From Aphelocoma coerulescens (Eukaryota > Chordata > Aves > Passeriformes > Corvidae): a stretch of 64,000 nt of DNA. The notes under the pieces were generated by a model. It was not told the DNA's origin and did no database searches. It saw only the letters and a list, made by a program, of their open reading frames with translations. How positions within the stretch are numbered: the stretch's first letter is position 1; each line of letters begins with the position of its first letter. This document shows, in pieces, positions 12,361-26,378 of this stretch. The translations under genes were made by a program, and so were the position numbers. Location of the stretch: positions 13,697,301-13,761,300 of the forward strand of contig NW_027184085.1 of NCBI RefSeq assembly GCF_041296385.1, written 5' to 3'.

Positions 12361-15300
12361 GAATTGCTTTGTGCTGTGACACCAGAGGAAGAAAACCCTA
12401 CTGATCAAAAGTGAATGAGGTTTGGACAGATGTGATTATTCATTTATACATTCTGCACTTATCTGCCAATACTGATGGTTCTCAATGCTTAAGCACAAGT
12501 TATACTTAGAGAGTCCCATGTCTACAGCTTCTGTTTTCCAGTTAGGGTTTAACTCTTTAAGTGTCTGCCTACAAAATCTTTGCAATTAATGACCAAAGGC
12601 AAACTGGCACATTCTCGGTAAAGGAAGGGTTAAAGCCATTTGTAGCCTGGGAAGAACAGGGGAACCTATTGCAGTCTGTGGAAGGTCTGACTCAGCTGGA
12701 GGGTGTGCCTAACTGAGCTGTGCTTCCTAAAGTAAGGGTGGACCCATTTATCCATCACGACCACAGTGAAGCAGTATTAGCATGATTCCTGCCTACCTGT
12801 GGCTAGTTCTGGGCTTTGCATGTCTGTGGAAGATGCTAGAACCTTCTTCACAGCTGGTTGGGATTTGCAACACTATGACAGAAATGCTGCAAATATTTAG
12901 GGGTTTTTTTGGCACGTTGGGATCTTTTGGAAATTTTTCTCTCAGTGTAGGATGATAAATCCAACTGCTTAGACTAGATGTTACCACAAATCCACCTGCT
13001 TTTGCAGTAGGCTTATGTCTTGAGTAGCAGAGCTGTAGTGATATTGTATTTCATGGTCTACAGTTTGCAGAGCTAGGGCTGGATGTCCCAGATATCTGGA
13101 TGGTTTGCAGTTTTAAGTGTCCCAGTCCATGCAGCAACCCTCTGTGAGCAATGGCAGGTAGAAAAATGTCTCCAGTAACAGCAGCATGGTGGGTACCTGC
13201 AGCTGCACTCCATCCTACACACTTCTCTTGATGTCAGGGCTATGTTGAAAAAGACAGTACTGAGTATTTTTAAGACTGTCATTATTTTTACTGGATAAAG
13301 AGGCAGGTATCATATGGTGCAGGTGGCATTTTCTTTGAGGCGTCTCTATGGTACTGTCAAAGCCTTGTCTGCAAGTGCCATGAAGCCAGGATGGTGATAG
13401 TGCCAGCCATCATCTGAGTAGTTTTCAAAAGTGGGTGAGAGATAGCCTTTGTGAGGTAAGTGTAGAAATAAATCCCGATGAATACAACTGGGTGAATCAG
13501 ATAACACTTGGAATAACTCCAACGCTTTCAGTTTCTATAGCTAGATAAAAATGTGTTATCTGGGGTGTAGTGTATAAACGGAGCAGATAATTCTGTGCTT
13601 GCCAAGAATCTGGGTTAATTAGACTACTACATGCAATTACTTAGCTTACTAAAAGAAAATATAGTAAGACAAAATTTTGTAGCTCAGTACTTCCTGATGC
13701 TAAAAAGCTGTTTGCCTGGGGAGGTGTTGGCAAGCACAGCTGCAGGACTGGTGGGGAGTCCAGTTTGCTGCCTGCAGGCAAGAAGAGTCAAATTCAGCCC
13801 TTCTACATTTGGGTGTAGCTCTCCTTCAACCAGAAGACCCACCACATGAACAAGGCAGAAATTTTTTCCTCAGTCAGAATGTTATTCTGTGAGGCTGTAG
13901 TGATGTAATTCTTGGGATATTGTCTTTCTATAAAGTGTCAAATTAACCTGCCTGTGCATATGAGAAACTGCTGATTGAGAGTTAATGTGGCTCATGAGTA
14001 TCAGAGCCATACTCTGTTTCCTGGAAATTGTTGGTGAGTTTGTTTATTTTCGAGCATTAAGTTCTTAATTGTAAATAAAGTTAATTTACACTGAAACCAC
14101 AGAACAGAGCTAAATGCTTGCTAGAAAACTGTAGGTGTATTCAGTGAGGCTTTAGAAGCAAATACAGATACTTATAGACCAATTCTAAGTATGCACGCTG
14201 GGTCAAGGAAATTGAATATAAACATTCTGGAGTCAGAGGGCAAAAGTGATGAACTTCCACAAGGAGCTGAGGAGCATTTGCATGGACAAACACCATTCCC
14301 AGACATGTAGGCTACTCAATACTTAAAAGTATGCATCTCTTGTCAAAAAGTATGAGAATTCCTTAACAGTCCAGCATTCTTTGGTGTAGAAAAGAGATGC
14401 CTGGGGAGAATATAGGAGTGGTCTATAAAATGAAAGAAATCATGGCTCAGAAGAGAGAAAGTGGCTCTTTACAACACAGAGCACCTGACCAAAGGATAGT
14501 ATGGTAGGTAGGATCTCAGCTGGGCTCAAGGGATGACTGAAAATTCAGGATGGAAGGATACAGCAAGTGTAACCAAGTATGTGGAAACTACATCCAGCTT
14601 AGGAAGATGCTGAGGTGAAAATATGGGAAGCTTGGAGAGTCATAGAGGGTGATACTATACACTTGTCTTTCTTTTATGCACTTGCTCAGCCATCTACTTA
14701 ACACTACTCTTGGAAACAGGTTATCAAGACTTTTGGGCTCATTCAAAACTGTGATTCTTCTTGTGATGATGGTGGGGTAAATGGTTTATGGAGTGGCCAA
14801 TATAGTGGTAAAAAGAATCCTGGGAGCTTGATAAATCCTTGACTTTCTCCTTCCCTTTCTCCTTGCCTTCCCTTGCCTTTCCTACTTTCCTTTCCTCTTT
14901 TCCTTCTTTTTTTTTTTGAGGAAACAGTTGAAGAATGCATCTTTGCATGATTTATGAAGATGATTTGAAACTTCAGAGTGTTTGTTTTGTTGTGAAAGGT
15001 ATTTGATTTTTGCATAGAAAGACACAGTGGTGTCTTCAGAAGTGTCTCAATCTAGCAGACTGCAGAACTAGTGCAGCTTCAGTGTTTCCTAAGTCAAACA
15101 AGTGAAAGAGGAAGGAATTTTGTGAGAGTGTTCAAAAATCCTTTTCAAAAAGACAGAATCGGCAAAACATTTAGGAGAACCAACTGAAGACTCAACTTCT
15201 GATTACAAGTTTTTTTTAAAAAAGGCAAGAAATATGGAAAGCAAACTAAGAAATAGAGACATTTTTCAACCATCACCGTGAATGGTGAAATAGTACAAAC

Positions 15301-18300
15301 TTGCAAGCCAGATTTCTCAAGCTTATCTCAAATTATCCCAATTTGCCATTTTATATCCTGTCAGCTGACAGAATATGAAAGGTTTGTACTAGATTAGAGG
15401 CAGTCATCTGTTGATTTTGGGTGTACTTGTGCACTTGTGCATTAGGTATTAATTTTCTGTGGTTCAAAGAGAAAGAATACAAGACAGACAGGGGTTAATC
15501 AACAAAAATATTCAAAGCCATGTCTCTGTGCAAAAGCAATAGTCAGATTTGAAGGTGAACAAAATGAAGTCCCGGTGGCTCAGCTCCAGAAGGAAGCCCT
15601 TGCACCGCTGCAGGTGATGCAGGTAAAAGGAGGATATGCAAAACACAGCAAATGACCAAAAAAGCCTTAGGGATTGCAGCAGAATGATCAGCTTGTTTTA
15701 GGACTGTGACAGGGAAATGGAGGTGCATCTCCAACCATCTGTGCACATGGCAAGGAAGCTTTCAGCACATGGGCAGATATGAACCACAAAGAAAAGACAC
15801 AGGCTGCAAAGAGCTCTTCATTTATCCTGCTGAAGAGGAAGAGAGTAGCAAAGGAAAGCCTAGAAAGACATGAAATAGCTAAAGGGAAAAGCAAATACAT
15901 CTTGCAAAGCAGAAACACACTGGAAGCCATGTAAGCCTTGGCTTACATTTTGCTTCTCCTTTTGTCAGTTTCCCATAATTATCCTCTTACTCCTCTACTT
16001 TTATTGTTTACATGGCTTTTCTGTCTCATGCACTATGTCTCTTTGGGTTGTGCAAGCACTTACATTGTGAACTACTCATTTCCCTGCTTGTATTTTAGAA
16101 AAGAGCAATTTTTTTTATTTTTATAGTAGTATTTGTAGTAAAGGAAGTAAAAATATTTCATGGGGAAACACTAAGCTGTGTAGTAAAAGTAACCTCTTTG
16201 TCTATGGGAGACAGAAGCTGGATTGTATGTGCTTCTCATTTACAGATGCCTGTGCTGGTATTTTTTTAATTGGGATATTGCAATAAAATGTAACAGGAAA
16301 ATGAGAGCACTGTAGGATAACCTGAAGTGAAAATATTGCTTCTTTCTGGGCATGACAGGAGCAGTTATCAAATGATTTCAAAGACTGTGTGGGACACAAT
16401 GATAAATTCTTTCTGTGAAAAATTTATTTAAATGAGTCTCTGCTGTTGGTGTCATCCTAATCACTGCATCAGCGAAATCTACGCAAAGGGCATTGACTAG
16501 CCCAACAAAGAGCACAGTACTTTTGGGAATACCCCAGTTCATTCCCTTCCTTTGCTGAAGTTATCTTTGCATCAGATATACCTATATATTGCTCTCTTCC
16601 TCCTTACTTGAATCATCTGTAGTGATTCTGTCAGACAGAAGTATTTGGCAAAGTGAATTGAATTTAGGCAGAATGTAAATGACCTTTTGTAGTAGTCTTA
16701 GTCCTCTCTGTATCTCACACTCTTGTCCAGTGACATTTTACTGCTGAAAAATTGTCTTTTCTATAATAAGTGAAAATAAATACTAACATGCTGCCACTTG
16801 TTGAGTCCTCTAGAGAGGACTGTAGCAGCTCTCCCTAAAAAGGGAAAGGAATGGGTCCAAAGTGAGAAATGTGTCATTGCTTTAACACAGATGGTTTTTG
16901 CACTTGTGCAGAAATGGAGGGGGTGGGAATGAAAGGGAAAGAAATTGCTGAACACATCCAAGAATAGCTTGTCCAATGTCAGAGGAAGATGATAACGTGA
17001 GACAGATTTCTTATATTTCCTTATTTGCTGTTGTGCAAAAATAGCCGAATGTTGATAATTGTACTGACCTCACAAAGAAATTCCTTCCAAAAATTTCCAT
17101 TCACTCTTCATTCCACAAAATAGATATTGTTTGGGTCCCTCATCTCTGAGCAGTGTTAAAAATGCCATAGGCTTTTATTTAACTAATGCTGTTGCTTTCC
17201 AAGGAAGTAAGGTTCATATGGGTAATTAGGCCATGGAATAGTTGTGTGAAAGGTAACAACATTGTATTGAAAGTCAAACTTAGCTCCACAATGTAAATAT
17301 TACAAGGTAATTGAGTTTAGCTGTGGACAACATTTCTTTAATACACCCATGGGACAAATTAATTGCTGAGTCATAGTGTAACATAATGCACATTTAAAAT
17401 CAAAGCAAATTACAAGCTGGAATGAAAATCTCTGTGAATATGAAATACCAGATTTGACTCAGACTGTGGTATTTTATGTCAAGGAGTCTACCCAAGCTTA
17501 GTTCTACCTTTGAAAAGTAGGCATAACCTGATGCAAATACAGATTGAGCCTTTAATGAACTGTCCAATACTTAGGACTTCCAACAGTACTTCTTTTTTGT
17601 TTTGTAAAGACTTGAATATATTTTCCATACATTCCTTTATATCTTCATTATTTTATTTTTGGTTTGGAACATGAAGTGACTGTGTTTATTGTCCGTATTT
17701 GGAATAAAAGAGAAACAAACCCAAAATGGTTTGGGGATGACAGTGGAGGGGTTTATATCCAACACTAGCATGCATAAAAAATTGGCATAAGTACTTTTTC
17801 TGCCTTCAGTGACATGGGATTGAAAGGAAATAGATTTAATAGGCAGCTGTAAACAATTACTAGACTTTTTAATGGAGCTCTACAATGTTATGAATCTGCT
17901 CTACTTCTTCAAAAGCACTGATTTTTATTATTTGGAAGTAATCCCTTCCCTCTTCTTATAAGTAAATCCTGTGTACCCAATTTGCTCAGAGACCAGAGAC
18001 TGCAGTTTCTTTCTGTAAGGCTGGACTTTTTAGATGACACCATTACAAACAGACTTTGTCGTAGATGCAAGGAAAGAAGGGAAGCAAGAAACTGATCTCC
18101 AATATGTTTTCATTTCTTCTCTCCATACACATTTCCTAATTTTCTAGGTTTGCTTCAGTGTTCAGAATTTCAAAGCAGTGGAAACTGGCTGCTGGTTTGG
18201 GAAAGAGGGAGAGTTGTGTACTTTCAACAGGAAAAATTCTATTCGTACAAACGACATGGTCCTTTCCACCTGAAAGGAACTGATTGAGAAACACTGTCTT

Positions 18301-21026
18301 TAAGAGGTCTTCTGATCACTGGGCTGGGGAATCCATGGTTAGAGCTGAGTTCACAGAATGATTTCCTGAAAATGTTTAACCCCTTGCAAAAGTTTGTAAA
18401 CTCCAGGACTTGGGAAATGGATCTGTGGACAACAAATCAAAACAAAGTAGAAAGGTCAGCATAAACTGTCAAGAGATAAAGAGTGTTTTGGGGGGAGCAC
18501 GAACAGCAGTAGTCTGATTCCTCACAGAGCCATTAATGACTTCGTGAAAGAGAAGAGAGGAACTCACTGCATTCCAGACATGTCTGTAAATATTACACTA
18601 GTCTATTTATTACTCAGTGGCCTAAAGTCACATTATATAGACTACTGAAGGTCAGCAACTATAAAGACTCCTAGTCACTTGTTAACTGTTTGCTTTTCTT
18701 TCATTGCTACAGTAAAAGAGTAACTCAGACTACTGATTAAACCATGTTATGCACAAGGGTCTGGTAGACCAGAAACAACCACACCACCAGGGACAGCAGA
18801 TTGCAAAATGCAGACAGAGGAAGGACTGGGAAATAGAAAACATTAGGCAGCCTCTCTCTCCTCCTAAATCTCCCTCTACAGTTGAGCTAGGAAACTTACC
18901 AACTTCTGTGTGTCGATCCCCTGTAGAATTTTTCTTTCCTAACTTTCCCACAGACATTTTCCAAAACCTCTAGGCTTTATTTCACTGCAGAAACAAAACC
19001 CTTCAATTCTTGGACAGTAAGGATTCAGTCTTTCAGATAGTGTGGATTCACTATTAAATGGTGATATACACTGAAGGGCTTTGTATGCTTTTACAAAAAT
19101 TAATATAATGATAAGCAAAAATACATGAGGATGATAAGACAAGGGCTTCATCACATGCTCTTTTTTGTTATGAGACAGATCACAGACACAATATATGTGA
19201 TTATTTTCATGTAACATCAACTTTCTACTTCTGCCTTAAGTCAGTCTCTTTATTTTCAGATGGTGGTAAATAATGACCATCCACCAGAGGTTTTTGAGAC
19301 ACCAGAAAAGCTCTTCTGTTGTTAAGATTAAAAAAGATACAAGTATCTCTCCAGCAGTTTGTGCCATCCTGTTGTTAGTTAATTGTCTGTTTGCATTGTA
19401 AATGACCAGCTTGTGTGTGGTAACTATAGACCCAAGTTCCTATTTCTCTGAAAACCTATGCCCCTGCTTTAAGTTCCAGTATCCAACTACATTTAAAGTG
19501 TGCTCGTAGAAGAGAATATAAATTAGAGAAGCTAAAAAACACACTTAAGATAATTGTTTATTTATAGACACCATTGTCCCATGTTGGTTGTGACACAACA
19601 GTTTCCATTAGTCAGAATATATGGCATAAATCTGTCTGGGTATGTTGTGGTCTCTGATACACAATCTCTTTCAGATATCTCTGGAATGGATCAGGCATGT
19701 CCCTATTGCAGCAATGTAAAACTGTGTCTTAATAGCACAATCTGGCCTTGAGAACTTGGTGTTACACTGATACTCCCTGGGCTAGTCTGTATTTGTATAA
19801 ATCTTTTTATTATTTATAATAGAAGTGCTTATGAATACAAGACTGACTTATAAGGATTTAGGGATTTGGAAATACTAAGTTTTATTCTACAGGGCCAACT
19901 TTGATAAGATGAAATTATAAAGAGGTATATAACATGTATGATATAACAAATAACAATGTATAGAAAATGAAAGCATCTTCAGTTTTAGAAATGAAATTTT
20001 CATCTTTGTCCTAATAATTGTTTTCCATAAATGCCTCAGCTCTCTTTTGACAAAACTGGAACTGTCTGAAACTTGAAGTTTCTGTATGTAGCCTATTCCT
20101 CTGTCTAGAGAGGATTCCAACTTAGAAAGTAAAAGACAAATTGAAATTAATGTCATGTTTCACTTGACAGCTACAGTAGCTTGACAAAACTCAGTTTTGG
20201 GTTGCAATTCATGTTTTGCAAAAGATCCATTGTCTGAATTAGGGACAGTGCAGAGGTTCCTGAGAGACAGCTATCTTCAATCAGTGACAGAATAGTGTTC
20301 CCAGTGTGACACTTAGATGAGGTGAATTGGTCTAAAAGCCCTCTGCTTCTGGACTCCTTCAGGGTCCTCATGAATTTGTCTCCTCAATGTTCTTTTTTGT
20401 GAACTTGCTTTTTCCCCTGAAAGTGACCTTAATACATCCAATAAAGTTAAAACATGTGAAGTGATTTTTCAGTAAATGACTTGGAGCTAAAATCTTCAAG
20501 AACTGAATGCCACTTTTGTTTAGGGCATAGTTAACTTGTGCTGGATTGCAACAAAGATCCTCCCTTCACATGGAATTGCCTTGGGATTCCCATCCCACAA
20601 ATTAGGTGCCTACAGTCTTTCTTCAGAAAAGATACACAGCTCTTCTGTTTTCTGTTTGTTTAGTTGGTTGTGTTGCTTTCTTTATTTCTTATATAAGTGC
20701 CTCCAGGAGAGGAGATAACATCAGCCATTCCCCCTGTAATTAAGGCAGGGCTTTCAGCCTGGTTCTAGACCTGCAGGTACTAGATCCTCTGCTTTTCAGG
20801 CATCAGTCACCTCTCCTAGCAGCAATACATTTTCAGTAGAGGACAAGGGACTATTCAGGAGAGAAAAGGGGAGAGGTTAGGTTTAATGTCTTCTAATGAA
20901 GTTCTTCCACTCACTGTGGAAATATGAAATTCCTGGGAGAAGTGGAGGCACTTGGGAATCTCTGGGTTTGCAGAAAGGGTTTCTGTCTGCTATGGAAAAT
21001 ATGGATTTAATATTTTTATTTCCCAG
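12251..21026. other. Noncoding unique DNA
   Basis: Only short chance frames occur. A pyrimidine-rich tract lies at 14841-14917. The AT-rich stretch 17150-17480 contains AATTAATTG followed by TGAGTCA (17367-17373) and resembles a regulatory element, without proof. No transposable element or RNA gene was recognised. Confidence 0.55.
14841..14917. repeat. CT-rich low-complexity tract
   Basis: About 77 bases are almost all C and T on the plus strand, made of imperfect CCTT and CTTTC units and ending in a T run. On the minus strand it encodes lysine-, glutamate- and arginine-rich chance frames (14739-14948 and 14743-15015), which should not be taken as proteins. Confidence 0.85.
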
Positions 21027-21166
21027 GTCCAGAGGAGGAATCTGGTGACAGGCACCTGCCAGGTCACTCCACCTTGGGTCTCTGGCTGAAAGGGAATCTG
21101 TCGCATCTCTTTCTGACCATGTTTTATGCAGACTCTGATTTTCTATTGTGTTCAGAGGATGACTAG
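21027..21166 (+). other. Weak candidate terminal exon
   Basis: A strong pyrimidine-tract acceptor (TTTTTATTTCCCAG) is followed by an open frame beginning PEEESGDRHLPGHSTLGLW and ending at TAG 21164-21166. No family is recognised and no poly(A) signal stands out close downstream. A 45-codon frame after one acceptor is easily produced by chance. Confidence 0.08.
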
Positions 21167-22129
21167 GTTAGTGTCTGTGCGTGAAAGGAATCTATGCTCA
21201 TGGGGAAGCTAGAGTGCTGAATTACTCAGACTGGTTGAGATAAGTGTTTTTAGACATGCTGAAAAGCAGAACTCTAATTGCTTTGAGTGCATCAGTGTGA
21301 GAAACTAGATTAACTACAGATTTTAGATGGTTCTTCTTTTGGCAGCAACTAAGTGGGGACTTTGAGGAAACCAGTTTTGGCACTGGTGGTCCTCTCTGCA
21401 GAGAAGATAGTGCAAAGCAGACTTCCTGCACATTAGCTAGTGGCTCCACTCTGGCTTCTCAGACAAATACAGCTGGCACATTGTAAGCTGACTCAAACTT
21501 TTTATACAGGGCTGCCACACTCTCTCTGGGAGTTTCTAAATTGGTTGTTGTTTATGGGCACAGTAGAATGTGCACAGTGAGTCCCGTATTTTGTGAAGAC
21601 CCTTGCAAAGGAGGAAAGGGGAAGGGGAAGTGGCACTTCTTAGTTTTGTTGGCAAGTGTGACTGTTTCCTGTCAAACTTCTCCTATTGCTTCCCTTGGGA
21701 GACCAGGCTCATGCCAGTTGTGTGGAAGGTACAAAGGAGATCTGGCACCTCCTGGAAGGCAGGTCCATATGCAGGACTACTGTTGGTGTGTGAGAGATAA
21801 CTCAGGTGTCAGAAGTGCCCCTTGCTTGCAGCCTGGTTGATCTGCATGCATCCGGGGCTTGCACTCCATGCAGCCGAGGCAAATACAAAAAATCTGCAGA
21901 TTCTGGCAGTCAATCTGTCAGCTGCAGAGGTAATTCAGACATTTAAAGTTCACTTTGGAACAAAGGTGCTACAAAGCTACAAATGTTTGCAGTTGTCATG
22001 AACTAACAATCTCGTCTTTGGCGAGGATTAAGTTCACTTCAGTACACCGTTCCATGGCATTTTTCCATTTAAGTTATTCCATAGAGAAATATAGTGCTAG
22101 GATATTTTAAGACTGGCTGCTAGACTCAA

Positions 22130-22530
22130 ACTACTAAAACCATCCAATAATTAGAACATAGTGTGATGTACTCATTCCTTCCAATTAGCATTGTCATTAG
22201 CAAAATATAATTAATGACTTCTGGATCAATTCTGTGGCTTTGGACTGAGTAATTTCCTCCCAAAAGTTAAAACATGAATTCTGAATTCAGCTCAGACTAT
22301 TTCCTCTTTATTGTGTGTTAGGATAAATAAACATTAATTAAAGGTTACATGGATGCATGCCCAAGCTGCCTGAACTTCTGTATACAAATATAAACTACTT
22401 CAATTTTGTGAATTAAAAAACTCTAACAAACTATTTCGCTTTTGCTTGCAACTTTAAATTTGCCCTTGTCAAACACAATTATTCCTGATTCAGCAAAAAT
22501 AAATTTTTTGTAAGTAATCAAACTAGTAAA
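22130..22530. promoter_or_regulatory. Homeodomain-site-rich AT block, possible enhancer
   Basis: Repeated ATTA/TAAT cores occur at close spacing: CAATTAGCATTG near 22182, CATTAGC near 22195, TAATTAATGA at 22208-22217 and ATTAATTAAA at 22333-22342. There is no simple repeat or transposon similarity. This resembles developmental conserved noncoding elements. AT-rich DNA yields such cores by chance, so the call is weak. Confidence 0.15.
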
Positions 22531-24926
22531 GAACCCATTTACATCAGGCAGTTTATATTTGCAGAAAACACCTCAAAAGAACCCTTCCAAAAACAAATGT
22601 ATTCTGCAAAAAGGAAACAGCAGAAGCATCCTGTGTTTCTCAGCAGTTCAGCAGTACTCATTGCCAACACCAACATCATATACTTTCAGAACTATGTTTT
22701 TCTCATTCTTATGCTGTGCCTTTTGAGGTTACATCGGGCAAACTAGTTTGGTGTCAAAGTCCTCCATACACGTTGGTGATGTGAATTTGGATGTTTTTTC
22801 TTCCTTGTTTGTCCTTGGAAAAGCGATTGCAAAACCTTTATCAAGTTATCAGCCTCATATGTAAAGAAAGGGACATAACAGACCCTCTTTTACATCTTTT
22901 CAGGAACTGAAGAGAGCACCATAATATTCAGGTAGTAGAATAACAGTGTAAGAAATCATTTACACACAGAAATGCCTAATGGCTGAGAAGGGACAATAAA
23001 ATGTTTCTGCCATGTGTGAGCTTCTTGTTTTGATGAGAACATATTTTGAAATACTTTAAAGATCCCTCAAGGATGGATTTGTTTTTGATGTTGCAAGAAT
23101 CCTCCGTGGCTGCCCTTTGCACAAGAACCTGATGTATTGATGATGGGAAATCCTTGTTTCTGAGAAAGTCTTGAAAGGACATTTAAAGTATTTGGATTGG
23201 GGTTTTTTTGTTTTGTTTTGTGAAATTAGAGTTTAGGTCACATGACTTGGAGAATGTTTCTAGCAGAAAAAGCAAACTTCAGAAAAGAGTTGAGCTTGCT
23301 TCACTTGCAATGACATTTTTCCATTGTTTTGCTGGTTTAATTCTGTTGAAACCATCCATAAAGCATTGAAGTAACAAAATAGCTAATCAGATTGCATAAT
23401 CATAACAGAACTAGATTTATACTATATGCAAATAAAATTATCACTAATCATGAGATGGAAAAAGCCAGATGGAAAACTCTTTAAAATTACAATTCTGCAT
23501 TGTTTTACATGAGTTTTCTGGGATTATTCTCAAGGCAGAATCATAGGATCAAAATTCAGTGCAAGTTTTGTTTATTTAAACTATTAGGTTGCTTGTTTCA
23601 TTTGGGCTACAAATTAACATTTTTCTTTTTGGCTGCCATCTCAGAATGTAAAAAGAAATTTCATTGCATTTATTCTTCAGCCATGTCACACTGTAATAGA
23701 TCTACTTCCATATTTTCTCTTTATGTTTAATAATACCTACTGTAAAACTAAGGATTTTAAGAGTTTTCAAAAATTATACCCATGATATCAGGCTATTGTT
23801 TTAAGGAAAAAGAGAAAATACATTAAGACTAACATGAGTTTCTTTTCAAACTGATACAACTGTGTTTACTTCACAGACTGGTTCTGGATTAATATCACTA
23901 ACCTGGGAGGTGTTAGATACCTTGGTTAACTTGAAATTTTGTCAGTCACCAGAATTCATTGTCCCTTGAGGCAAATATTAACCTTGTCTTCATCCTGCAC
24001 CAATATTTACTTTTTATATCTATAAACCTTGGTGTTTATTCACTCCTGTTAAGCCAATGTCTGCTCAGTATCTCATACAACATACCATCACTGACAAGAG
24101 TAAATTTAAAATCTCTTTTTATTGAAATGCTGTGATGAGGTGTTTTTCTGTGATGTTAACAAATATTTGGAGAGCTTATTCACAATTGCTCTCCAAATGC
24201 ATGCTACAGGTTTGTAATAAGAAGGCTTCATTAGTAATATGATAATTGTTCTGACAGCTTTATTTTTCAACAAGTGATGGAGCCTGATGTAAAGATACAT
24301 AGAGAGGACTCTTGCTTTGCTGTAGGGTTTTACAGCTTGAGGTGCCTACCTGGGGGGCATTTTCTAAGGCCAACCCCACTTTAGTGTCTGTATCCTTCAT
24401 AAGTTTCTGGAGTCTGTGGATGCAGACACTCCTTGAAATGGAGAGCTGGACCCTGACCAAGGAACTCAGATGTAGCCACAGCAGCTTCACTGTCACTTGT
24501 GGATATGGAAGGCACTGTGTGAGCTGAGCATATCAGGCTATCCCTAGTCTTTGGAACACTCGCTCCATGGAGACACCATCATGGATACCCATTCTAATGC
24601 CACTGCCAGCTAAACAATGGCCCAAGCCTGCTAAAGATTCACATTCTTGCATCATATGTGTAAGCAGCTGTATTCAGCCATCAACCCTATTGCCCTTAAC
24701 CATGTGCAGTTAAAAAAAAGAGTTTATGAAAGAAGGGAACTAAGAAAGAAGTCACAGTTTAGGTTAATAGCAGGACATAAAGAATAAATACAACAGTAAT
24801 TAAGGCATTTATAGGAATAAAAATATGAAAGAAAACTAGTTGGAGACTTGCACAGAAATGTAAATATGCATTAGCTTTCGGAGTCCATTCTGCTTTATCT
24901 TCTTTGGGATCTGTGTATCACTCTCT

Positions 24927-24967
24927 TAAGTACAGAAAAAAAAGCTAAGTACAGAAAAAAAAGCTAA
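24927..24967. repeat. 19-nt tandem duplication
   Basis: The unit TAAGTACAGAAAAAAAAGC occurs twice without a gap (24927-24945 and 24946-24964), followed by the first three bases of a third copy. The copies are identical, so the duplication is recent or maintained. Confidence 0.95.
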
Positions 24968-25689
24968 ACTCAATCATTTAACATTTTATATAGTTCCTCA
25001 CCATTTGGTATTGTATGGATGAGAACAAAAATCTGTCAACATAAAGCATATTTTAATGAGATGTATTGCACTCATAGATATAACAAATATTTGTTCAACC
25101 AGAGATAACTCTGGAAAGGGTTTATGTTGTGACAGTACTAATGGAAATATATAGAGCCTCACTTGCAGCGTGAATCAGCTCCATTTCATTCAGCCACTGA
25201 TTTCCACAAAATCTGCTGCAATTTCTGCCCATATGAAAGTTGTATTCTCATTCAGGCTGTAAAGAAGACTCCCATTGGAATCAGACATAAAGCCTTCGTT
25301 TTTAAAATCCAAAATGATATTTGAAAGGAGACAACTATGATTATTTCCATTTCACAAATGAGAAAATGGAGGAAGATCAATTAGATTACCCAAAGTCTCA
25401 TGTGAGCACATCACTGAGAGCATTTCCTGCCTTCCAGGTATAGACCCAAAGCCTGGCATAGTCACAGAACATCACTGTAATCATGTTGCTGTTTGAAGCC
25501 CCAGCCTTGTTTTTCATCGGGTCTTGAACCCTTTATGTCGTATTTTTAAATTATTTCTACTGAGATGTGAATGATTTGTGTCCTAAAGATATTTGTATCT
25601 AAGGTGTCTCTTTCACCATCACATTAGTGAGAAGCACTGTAAAATGTGAAAAAAAAACATATGCATTTGGGCATTCTGAAGCAACCTTG

Positions 25690-25805
25690 ATCTTCTTTTC
25701 ACTTTTCTCTCTTTTTTATCTTTTCTTAGTTTTATTTCTAATTTTTTATCTCTTTTCTATCCATATTTTTATTTCTCTCCCCTTTTTGCTCTCTCCTTTT
25801 CTCTT
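25690..25805. repeat. T/C-rich low-complexity tract
   Basis: Irregular TTTCT and TTTTATC units make up most of about 116 bases. It gives a phenylalanine- and leucine-rich chance frame (25627-25818) that looks membrane-like only because of composition. Confidence 0.85.
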
Positions 25806-26340
25806 GAGGCTAGCTTAAGTACAGCTGTTAATAATACAAGATTTGTTCTTCTAAATATTTAAACAGGGATTCTTTCCAGTAGACAGGAGGAAGAACACTG
25901 CCCACAGGGCATGTTGTGCCAGCTCTCCTAAGACATTCCTTGTTATTTTTTAGCAGCCAGCATAATGATGTGGCTGAATAACATCAAATGAAGTAAGATA
26001 AATATCCCTGTCTCGCACGCCTTTGGCTGAGTCACAGGATCCTTTTCATGACATCAAAAGCATTTTATAAAAATCCTTTTACTCTGTTAAAATAACATGT
26101 ATAGCAGATGAGTATCTGTACTTTTGATAGGTTTTTCTAATGTCAGCTGTTTATTAATTCTTAAGGATTCTGCACAAAAAGTTAAAAGTTCCTCGCAGAA
26201 TCAACAGATGAAAAAGCAGCAAAATAACAAGGTGCAAACTGCTACTTTTAAGAGAAAATAATCATATCAATGCAAATTCTTTTCAGTACTAGAACAAAGT
26301 ACTAACAGTATCTTCCTTAATATTTGCTTGAATCTTTCAG

Positions 26341-26378
26341 TAGCTGTACTTCTCTTCTGTTATGTTGCACTACTACAG
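26341..26378 (+). other. Candidate 38-nt exon with perfect branch point
   Basis: A perfect consensus branch point TACTAAC (26300-26306) lies about 35 bases upstream of an acceptor ending TTGAATCTTTCAG. The segment ends CTACAG followed by GTGAGC, a good donor. All three splice signals therefore agree. In phase 0 it begins with TAG; the other two frames are open and short (AVLLFCYVALLQ in one). It would shift the frame if skipped. A noncoding-RNA exon is as likely as a coding microexon. No gene was recognised. Confidence 0.25.

Larger units (their letters stand above)
21167..26340. other. Noncoding unique DNA with AT-rich regulatory-like blocks
   Basis: No gene is recognised. 22130-22530 is dense in homeodomain cores, including TAATTAATGA (22208-22217) and ATTAATTAAA (22333-22342). 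A 19-nt tandem duplication lies at 24927-24964. A T/C-rich tract lies at 25690-25805. 25960-26300 contains TGAGTCA (26028-26034) and leads into the candidate exon at 26341. Confidence 0.5.

Noticed and set aside
14739..15015. Two minus-strand Lys/Glu/Arg-rich frames resembling a charged protein
   Set aside because: They come from the CT-rich low-complexity tract at 14841-14917.
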